DNA of 11,993 nucleotides from Ruminococcus sp. Lineage in GTDB: Bacteria > Bacillota > Clostridia > Oscillospirales > Ruminococcaceae. The stretch spans positions 1 through 11,993 of the forward strand of contig JAILFF010000229.1 in assembly GCA_024697705.1 (NCBI GenBank), in the 5' to 3' direction. Position numbers and translations under genes: made by a program. How positions within the stretch are numbered: the stretch's first letter is position 1; every line of letters starts with the position of its first letter. Of this stretch, positions 1-4,915 are shown piece by piece. The notes under the pieces were generated by a model, which did not search any database, was not told the origin of the DNA, and saw only the letters and a program-made list of their open reading frames with translations.

Positions 1-1
1 G

Positions 2-268
2 GCAAATAAGGGCAGCTGGTTCCGTGTATCGGGCGTTGACTGCGGAAGCGACCCGTCCTCCATGACGATCAAGGCTTCCTCGAACAGCGGCTGCATCATC
101 AAGGTATGCACGGGCAGCGCGTCGGGAACACCCGTAGCGTATGTCGAGATACCCGCAGGCTCGTCGATGCAGGAATTCGTGGTTCCCGTTGAAGGTCTCA
201 GCGGAAAGACCGACCTTTACTTCGTATTCAACAATTCAGCTTCTGTTGACAGCTGGAGTCTCAGCTGA
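2..268 (+). CDS. C-terminal part of a secreted carbohydrate-active protein, CBM6-like module (5' end outside window)
   Basis: The reading frame is open from the left edge and ends at TGA 266-268, so only the last 88 residues are visible. They look like the C-terminal half of a CBM6-type beta-sandwich: a GSWFRVSGVDCGSD strand, a strand with MTIKASS, then IIKVCTG, VAYVEIPAG, a Gly-Lys-Thr-Asp-Leu-Tyr-Phe-Val-Phe strand and a final VDSWSLS strand resembling the usual dWf end of CBM6. Such modules bind xylan or beta-glucan chains and are usually appended to glycoside hydrolases or esterases, so the missing upstream part is probably a catalytic domain; that is inference. No dockerin follows the module, so if the protein is part of a cellulosome the dockerin must lie upstream. 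A strong terminator follows. CBM6 versus a related family such as CBM35 or CBM36 cannot be settled from this fragment. Confidence 0.8.
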   Translation, partial: ANKGSWFRVSGVDCGSDPSSMTIKASSNSGCIIKVCTGSASGTPVAYVEIPAGSSMQEFVVPVEGLSGKTDLYFVFNNSASVDSWSLS

Positions 269-292
269 CAACGAACATAACCCCCCCTGATA

Positions 293-328
293 AGAAACCT
301 CTGTCGGATTTGGCAGAGGTTTCTTTCT
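293..328 (+). terminator. Rho-independent terminator of the CBM-containing gene
   Basis: Arms 293-305 and 312-324 form a 13-bp stem (one G-U pair) around a 6-base loop and are followed by TTTCTT. It starts 24 bases after the stop codon of the upstream gene and is oriented for + strand transcripts. Confidence 0.9.
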
Positions 329-394
329 TATAGTGAAAAAGTTTAAAAAGTGTGAATCATTAAGTCGTTTACTATAACTATCCACTATTCACTA
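328..394. repeat. AT-rich imperfect inverted repeat between convergent genes
   Basis: TTATAGT (328-334) is complementary to ACTATAA (371-377), and overlapping TAGTGAA (331-337) is complementary to TTCACTA (388-394). The two pairings exclude each other. The stretch lies between the two opposing terminators. It could be a decayed small palindromic element or chance in AT-rich DNA. Confidence 0.35.
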
Positions 395-429
395 AAATAA
401 AAGTCCCTCCCGCTTGACAGGCAGGAGGG
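392..429 (-). terminator. Rho-independent terminator of the AraC-type regulator
   Basis: On the minus strand, arms 429-421 and 413-405 form a 9-bp stem with one mismatch and a 7-base loop. A T-rich tract (ACTTTTATTTTAG, 404-392) follows. It lies 12 bases past the regulator stop codon. Confidence 0.9.
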
Positions 430-441
430 TATTTTCGCAGT

Positions 442-2610
442 CTATCGTCCGAGCAGCGCTCTGTACTTTAACGCGGGCATTCCCGCCGATGACGCAAACT
501 GCCGCTGGAAATACTTGTGGTCGAAATATCCGCATTTTTCGGATATCTCCGCAAGATCGAGCTGCGTTGTCGCAAGGTAGTATTTCGCCCTCGTGATGCG
601 TGCGGCTATGCAGTCCTGATGGAACGTTATGCCGAAGCATTTTTTGTATCTTCCGCGGTAGTGGTCGAGCCGCGCTTCGGGCAGAAGCTCGTTGTCCTGC
701 GCGAAGGTTATCTCGGGCGATGAATAGATCTGATCGCGAAGCTCCGTCAGCTCGTGATAGCTCGGGTCGCTGCGGGAGAGTTGGAGCCGCTCGAAGCTGA
801 TGTTCAGCTGCTTGCCGCACCGCTCGGTCACATCGGAATACGATTCCGTACAGCAGACAACGGCGGCACAGGCGAACGAATCGCTTCCCGCGCAGTTGAT
901 ATAATCCTTCTCGCTCAGCACAAGCGCCGAAAGCAGATCGGCAAGCTGCTCCGCCGAAGCACGCGGCGGTACAAAGCAGACAAACGTGTCGTCGGCGGTA
1001 TGCCCCGCCATGACGGGCTCTCCGCAGAAACACCGCACGGCTTTTGCGGCGGCTGTCATCACCTTCGTCTTGCGCGAGATATCCTCCTCGCTTACGGGGT
1101 GGGTGTGCAGCAGCAGCTTCATCATGACGCAGCACAGCGCGGGCGCGTTCTGCTTTGCGTGGGCTGAAAACGCCCTCTTCAAGCCCTTCTCGTTGTAGAG
1201 CCCCGTCAGCGAATCGCGGTATTCCGATACGCTCTGACAGCTCAGAAGATAATGGAAATCGTTCTTTAGCCGCATATATTCGAGCCCGATCGAGACCGAT
1301 TTCAGCCAGTGGCGGAACACGTTGTCGTAGCCGTCGGGCTTGTCGTACATCACCGCCATATCCCCGAAGAGATTGTTCCCGAAGAATACGGGCGCGTAGT
1401 AACAGACGACTGCCTCGGGCTCGCGCTCGAACAGGCATTTAAGGTCGAAGCGGTCATGCTCGAAGACGGAATTATCCTCGTAGGGTACTATGCAGCGGCT
1501 CTGCATCAGGCTTTCCGATACGGAATTCAGGTCGTACCAGTCCGCGTAAAGCCGCAGATACATCGAGCGTTTGTTCCTTATCATCCACTGAAAATCGCCG
1601 ATGATGCCGATAAGCTCCTTCATATCGCGGCAGAGCGTCATTCGGTGCTCCATCGTGCAGAACAGATTCAGCTCGTAGTCGTTCAGACGCTCGGACGCAT
1701 AGCGCTGTTCCTCCTGAAAATACTTCTCGTCGGCGTGACACGAGCAGCTCGAACCGTAAACCATGTTCCCCATCGGAGGAACAAATTCGGGCACGGGCTC
1801 ACCCGCGATCATGCAGTGAAGCGTCCTTGCGGCGGCGGCGCCGAGCGATTCGCGGTCGCGCTTCATGCAGGTGAGCAAAGGCGAGTAGTACAGCCTGTAA
1901 TCGGAATACTCGTAGGCGATGACCGTTATCTGCTCGGGGACTTTTATGCCCGCGTCGGAGAAACGCCTCAGCAGACCGTAAGCCATGCGGTCGTTGGCGC
2001 ATATCACTGCCTGCGGGAAATCGCGTTCGCCGCGGATAATGCTGTCGGCAAGCGCCTCGCCCGAAGTCATCCAGAAATCGCCAAAGATCACCTTGTCCGG
2101 ATCGAAGCCGATGCCGTGCTTCGTCAGGGAGTTCTTATAGCCCTCCACCCGCTCGTGGGAGACATCGACCTCCGCCATACCCGTCAGCATAAGGATATCG
2201 GTGAAGCCGTGAACGTCGATCAGGTGATCGGTCAGCTCCTCGATCTCGCAGACGTCGTTGGTATCGAGCCGCGGGTAGGAAAGGCAGTCAAACTCGGGCA
2301 GCTCCGAGCCGATGCCAACGAGCGGCACGGTCAGCTTTTGCAAAAGTGCGGCGATATCGGAACGCGAACGTTCGTCCACAAATGATTCGCAGAAAAGAAT
2401 AACGCCGCTTACGTCCTGCGAATACACCAATTCAAAGATACGCTTCTCACATTCGAGATAAGCGTCCTCATGCACGATATTGTAGATCGCCGAAAAAACT
2501 ACCGTATCATAGCCGTTTTTCCTGTTTTCGGCAATTATGCCGTGCAGCAGCTCCTTTTCGGCATAGCAGCTTGAAATACCTGTGATTATTGCGATCAAAG
2601 GTCTGTCCAT
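442..2610 (-). CDS. Regulator with LacI-like sugar-binding domain, degenerate GGDEF-like segment and AraC-type HTH
   Basis: A 722-residue cytoplasmic protein with no signal peptide. Residues 1 to about 290 resemble the ligand-binding half of LacI/GalR repressors: an RPLIAIITG first strand, GVILF, PLVGIGSELP, then VICANDRMAYGLLRRFSDAG and ITVIAYEYSD. There is no LacI helix-turn-helix in front. Residues 290-460 are an unassigned linker or sensor segment. At 466 DSLTGLYNEKGL matches the start of GGDEF domains, but the signature region reads HTADDTF (537-543), so cyclase activity is unlikely. Residues about 622-722 are an AraC/XylS double helix-turn-helix, with LAEISEKCGYFDHKYFQRQF in the second motif. 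The ATG at 2608-2610 has GGGGGG (2621-2626) ten bases upstream; an in-frame TTG further upstream is a poorer start. It is divergent from a dockerin protein. Likely a sugar-responsive activator; target and ligand are inferred, not shown. Confidence 0.88.
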   Translation of the reverse strand: MDRPLIAIITGISSCYAEKELLHGIIAENRKNGYDTVVFSAIYNIVHEDAYLECEKRIFELVYSQDVSGVILFCESFVDERSRSDIAALLQKLTVPLVGIGSELPEFDCLSYPRLDTNDVCEIEELTDHLIDVHGFTDILMLTGMAEVDVSHERVEGYKNSLTKHGIGFDPDKVIFGDFWMTSGEALADSIIRGERDFPQAVICANDRMAYGLLRRFSDAGIKVPEQITVIAYEYSDYRLYYSPLLTCMKRDRESLGAAAARTLHCMIAGEPVPEFVPPMGNMVYGSSCSCHADEKYFQEEQRYASERLNDYELNLFCTMEHRMTLCRDMKELIGIIGDFQWMIRNKRSMYLRLYADWYDLNSVSESLMQSRCIVPYEDNSVFEHDRFDLKCLFEREPEAVVCYYAPVFFGNNLFGDMAVMYDKPDGYDNVFRHWLKSVSIGLEYMRLKNDFHYLLSCQSVSEYRDSLTGLYNEKGLKRAFSAHAKQNAPALCCVMMKLLLHTHPVSEEDISRKTKVMTAAAKAVRCFCGEPVMAGHTADDTFVCFVPPRASAEQLADLLSALVLSEKDYINCAGSDSFACAAVVCCTESYSDVTERCGKQLNISFERLQLSRSDPSYHELTELRDQIYSSPEITFAQDNELLPEARLDHYRGRYKKCFGITFHQDCIAARITRAKYYLATTQLDLAEISEKCGYFDHKYFQRQFASSAGMPALKYRALLGR

Positions 2611-2679
2611 ATTGATCTTACCCCCCGGTACAGACCGAATAATACTGTAATTATTTATTTTTGCATCAATAAAAATGCT

Positions 2680-2685
2680 TGTCAA
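2680..2685 (-). promoter_or_regulatory. Possible -35 element of the regulator gene
   Basis: TTGACA lies on the minus strand 69 bases before the regulator ATG. No good -10 hexamer stands at 16-18 bp; the best matches are A-rich (AAAAAT at 17 bp), and a TATTAT nearer the gene is too far away. A weak or activator-dependent promoter is possible. Confidence 0.3.
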
Positions 2686-2766
2686 AATGCAGCTGTTTTC
2701 GCAGTATTATCGGGCTTACATTTTTTAACCGATCATTGTTTTACCAAATGATAACGATTACAATCA

Positions 2767-2791
2767 TTGGCAATATTTGCTATATTGCCAA
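2767..2791. promoter_or_regulatory. Operator-like perfect inverted repeat TTGGCAATAT-N5-ATATTGCCAA
   Basis: Arms 2767-2776 and 2782-2791 are perfectly complementary around a 5-base centre. The right arm overlaps a second small palindrome, CAATATTG (2789-2796). It lies between the divergent genes, roughly 80 bp outside the regulator's possible -35 and about 170 bp upstream of the dockerin-gene promoter. It has no T tract, so it is not a terminator. A binding site for the adjacent regulator or a LacI-type repressor is plausible. Confidence 0.5.
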
Positions 2792-2957
2792 TATTGCCGT
2801 TTCCTCAGCAAGTTACAAATTCCTCAATATTAACTCTTCTTATGTCTATTTTAAATATATTTTATAATATCGGTATGTAGAAAACGATTAAGAAAATTAA
2901 AGCTTTTATTATTGTTTTCTAAATTTTTTAATAATTTGGTTTTGAAATACAAAAAGC

Positions 2958-2986
2958 TTGACATTTTGTACAAAATAGGTTATAAT
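2958..2986 (+). promoter_or_regulatory. Consensus sigma-A promoter for the dockerin gene, with palindromic spacer
   Basis: TTGACA (2958-2963), a 17-bp spacer and TATAAT (2981-2986) are a perfect match to the housekeeping consensus, and a second TATAAT lies at 2991-2996. The spacer contains TTTTGTACAAAA (2964-2975), a perfect 12-bp palindrome that a repressor dimer could occupy. Expected transcript start is near 2993, giving a leader of about 109 bases. Confidence 0.85.
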
Positions 2987-3021
2987 ATAGTATAATACAG
3001 CAAGATATTGATATATTTTTA

Positions 3022-3050
3022 TCAAATCGAGTTGTCGATTGCGGATTTGA
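3022..3050 (+). promoter_or_regulatory. Two mutually exclusive small hairpins in the leader of the dockerin gene
   Basis: TCAAATC (3022-3028) can pair with GATTTGA (3044-3050), while AATCGA (3025-3030) can pair with TCGATT (3035-3040). The pairings share bases, so only one can form at a time. The element is short and AT-rich and matches no riboswitch class I can name. Confidence 0.3.
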
Positions 3051-3085
3051 GAGCAATTTGGCACATTATTTGCTAATATTTTGTA

Positions 3086-3092
3086 AAGGAGG
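3086..3092 (+). promoter_or_regulatory. Ribosome binding site AAGGAGG
   Basis: An AAGGAGG core about nine bases before ATG 3102 fixes the start of the dockerin protein. Confidence 0.85.
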
Positions 3093-3101
3093 TTTTCACA
3101 A

Positions 3102-4442
3102 ATGAATAACTCTGTTATACATAAACTTATCGCTGCCGCGGCGGCGGGAGCGCTCTGTATGTCGCTGCTGAGTTTTTCGGCGACAGCAGAGGAAACAAAA
3201 CAAACCTCGGAGGTAATGCAGCTCGGAGATGTTACGGCATATCTTGTCGAAGCGCCCGACTTCGATTCCGACGGTGAAGAGGAAGACCCCTGTTCGGGAG
3301 CTTTCCGCGTCACCGAAAGTCTTGGCGGCAGCGGCGACGCTCTCCTCGAACAATGCAGGGGGATAGAGTGGGGTTACAGCTATCTTTCTGAATTTCCCGA
3401 ACCCGCAATCGCCAAAAATATTTACAGCGAGCTATATAAATTCAGCGTCGCACTCTGGAACAATCCCAATGACATTACGGGAGATACCGCTTATTATACC
3501 GACCTCGACGATCAGATCTGGAAAGAAAAGAAGGTGCTTGCGATAGTCAAGCCGACGGTCTCCGTTACCGCTTCGAGAGATATGTCAAAAATGATATCAA
3601 AGGTCTATTACCTGTTCCGCCACGACCACCCCGAATTCTATTACTGCGGAATGTCGATCCTTTCCTATACAAACGGTCAGATAGCGATCGCCCTCGAAGA
3701 TAACGGTTATCTGAAAGGCACCAAACGCGCCGAATATCAGTACGCTGTGAAGAATTATCTGAAAAACAGCGCAACGCTTACACACAACGATTACACAAGG
3801 ACCGATTATCAGAATTCGCTGGAGCTGTACAAACTGGTCATGAACGGAATGTCATACGCAAGAGTAGACGGTCAGTCTTCCGAAGAACCGTTTGCTCATA
3901 ATATTCTGGGCGGCATTATCGAGAAGAGCGGCGTCTGTGAAAGCTATTCCAAAATATACAGCCTGCTGCTGAACTATCACGGCATCGACAACGTATATGT
4001 CGCGGGCGAAGCAAAGAACGAAGCGCACGCCTGGAACCTTATCAAGCTCGATGACGGGCTGTTCTACTATGCCGACCCGACATGGGACGACACCGGCAGC
4101 AACAACGGCAACTATAACACCTACTTCGCCAAATGCACGGCGACCTTCCGCAAAGATCACATTCCTTACGACCCAAGTATGAAGCTCGGAACGTTCCTGT
4201 ACGAGCTCCCCGAGATCGGTCCTTCGGACTTCGACCCGAACGGCAATTACCGCTCGACCAATCACCGCCTTATTGATTTTGACAAGAGCGGAAGCATCTC
4301 CAACCGCGATATCAAAACGCTTCAGCAGCTTATCGTTCAGTCGGATTACTACATATCCTATTTTGACATAAACAACGATCATAAAGTGAATAACCGCGAT
4401 CTTAAGGAATTGCAGCGGCTCATCACGGGGATAAAATCGTAA
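3102..4442 (+). CDS. Secreted transglutaminase-like protein with C-terminal type I dockerin
   Basis: 446 residues. Residues 1-29 form a Sec signal peptide with an Ala-rich core and a probable cut after Ala-Thr-Ala (27-29). The mature N-terminal part is not recognised. A transglutaminase-like cysteine-protease fold lies around 260-345, with the triad visible as Cys279 in SGVCESYSKIYSLLL, His309 in NEAHAWN and Asp325 in YYADPTWDD; the spacing is normal for the superfamily, so activity is plausible. Residues about 388-446 are a dockerin with two calcium-binding repeats, DFDKSGSISNRD and DINNDHKVNNRD, each followed by an L-Q/L-Q-R helix. The dockerin should tether the protein to a cohesin on a scaffoldin. 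The substrate is unknown: such domains act as proteases, peptidases or cross-linkers in this superfamily. It has its own promoter, is divergent from the regulator and converges on the cohesin-like membrane protein. Confidence 0.92.
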   Translation: MNNSVIHKLIAAAAAGALCMSLLSFSATAEETKQTSEVMQLGDVTAYLVEAPDFDSDGEEEDPCSGAFRVTESLGGSGDALLEQCRGIEWGYSYLSEFPEPAIAKNIYSELYKFSVALWNNPNDITGDTAYYTDLDDQIWKEKKVLAIVKPTVSVTASRDMSKMISKVYYLFRHDHPEFYYCGMSILSYTNGQIAIALEDNGYLKGTKRAEYQYAVKNYLKNSATLTHNDYTRTDYQNSLELYKLVMNGMSYARVDGQSSEEPFAHNILGGIIEKSGVCESYSKIYSLLLNYHGIDNVYVAGEAKNEAHAWNLIKLDDGLFYYADPTWDDTGSNNGNYNTYFAKCTATFRKDHIPYDPSMKLGTFLYELPEIGPSDFDPNGNYRSTNHRLIDFDKSGSISNRDIKTLQQLIVQSDYYISYFDINNDHKVNNRDLKELQRLITGIKS

Positions 4443-4555
4443 AGCGTACGATCGCCGCCTTGCGAGATTCGATTTGTAACCATTGTGAAAATCGGGTGTT
4501 ATCAATTCACCGAAAGTTTACAGCAGCCGATCGGGAAGCTTCGGGAAATTAAAGT

Positions 4556-4608
4556 CCGTATCTGCCGACACAAGCTCCGAAAAAGCGCAATATATAGTGT
4601 CAATACGG
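4556..4608. repeat. Two-part stem-loop downstream of the dockerin gene
   Basis: CCGTAT (4556-4561) pairs with ATACGG (4603-4608), and nested GACAC (4567-4571) pairs with GTGTC (4597-4601) around a 25-base loop. No T tract follows, so it is more likely a transcript-end stabilising structure than a terminator. Confidence 0.4.
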
Positions 4609-4651
4609 CAAACTATCCAAAATAATTCTCTATTTTTCTACAAAACCGATA

Positions 4652-4680
4652 TTGACTTGATCGTTTTAACATGATATACT
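4652..4680 (+). promoter_or_regulatory. Orphan sigma-A-type promoter, TTGACT-N17-TATACT
   Basis: TTGACT (4652-4657), exactly 17 bp, then TATACT (4675-4680). It points rightwards, away from the dockerin gene end, into a region with no protein gene. It may drive a small RNA or an antisense transcript into the 3' end of the cohesin-like gene. Confidence 0.55.
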
Positions 4681-4686
4681 TATTAA

Positions 4687-4890
4687 TGCCGAATGTAAAA
4701 AATGTAATCGAAATGTAACCATTAAAGAAAAAACTGTTTGTTTCATTTTGATGCTGCCTTCGGACTTGTGTAATAATATATTATTTCCTCAAAGAGCCGA
4801 AAGCGTGCGGACAAAATAAAGCCTTGGCCGTTTCGGTATCAAATGAGGAGAACAAAAAAGAGCGGCAGATGAAGCCGCTCTTGCCTATTT
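4687..4890 (+). ncRNA. Candidate small RNA of about 200 nt
   Basis: The interval runs from the expected start of the orphan promoter to the hairpin at 4858-4882. Within it, TTTCCTCA (4784-4791) pairs with TGAGGAGA (4844-4851, one G-U), CCGAAA (4797-4802) with TTTCGG (4831-4836), and CGG (4808-4810) with CCG (4828-4830). This gives one long stem with asymmetric internal loops. The end is uncertain, because the hairpin has a good U tract only in the other direction. It matches no RNA family I can name. It may instead be an untranslated remnant. Confidence 0.35.
4854..4882 (-). terminator. Rho-independent terminator of the cohesin-like membrane protein gene
   Basis: Arms 4858-4866 and 4874-4882 form a perfect 9-bp GC-rich stem with a 7-base loop, followed on the minus strand by TTTTTTG. 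It lies about 33 bases after the stop codon. The mirror orientation has only a weak T tract, so termination of rightward transcripts would be partial at best. Confidence 0.92.
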
Positions 4891-4915
4891 ATAAGGATCT
4901 TATTGATCTGACAGA

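Larger units (their letters stand above)
2611..3101. other. 490-bp AT-rich divergent regulatory region
   Basis: There is no convincing gene in this stretch. It separates the divergent regulator and dockerin-protein genes. It holds repeated ATCATTG words 31 bp apart (2732-2738, 2763-2769), a perfect 10-bp inverted repeat (2767-2791), AACGATTA twice exactly 130 bp apart (2753-2760, 2883-2890), a consensus promoter for the dockerin gene and its roughly 110-base leader. It is markedly more AT-rich than the flanking genes. Confidence 0.8.
4443..4915. other. 473-bp gene-free region between convergent genes
   Basis: No credible protein gene was found. It contains a two-part stem (4556-4608), an orphan + strand promoter (4652-4680), a foldable segment (4784-4851) and the terminator of the minus-strand cohesin-like gene (4854-4882). 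No good U-tract terminator for the upstream dockerin gene is evident. Confidence 0.7.

Noticed and set aside
392..1438. Long minus-strand frame (348 codons) overlapping the regulator in another phase
   Set aside because: Arg/Ala-rich translation typical of a shifted phase; it overlaps the AraC domain and runs through the terminator.
1309..2385. Long + strand open frame (358 codons) opposite the regulator
   Set aside because: It lies wholly antisense to a gene with three recognisable domains, has no ribosome site, and its translation shows no family features; it is a by-product of codon bias.
2611..2685. Upstream TTG start for the regulator
   Set aside because: The extra 25 residues match nothing, the TTG is part of a TTGACA motif, and ATG 2610 has the G-rich ribosome site and begins the first strand of the sugar-binding fold.
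4784..4851. Cyclic-di-GMP-I (GEMM) riboswitch, suggested by AAAGCC...GGCC wording
   Set aside because: The conserved first-helix GCAAACC segment, tetraloop receptor and three-helix layout are missing, and no gene follows.
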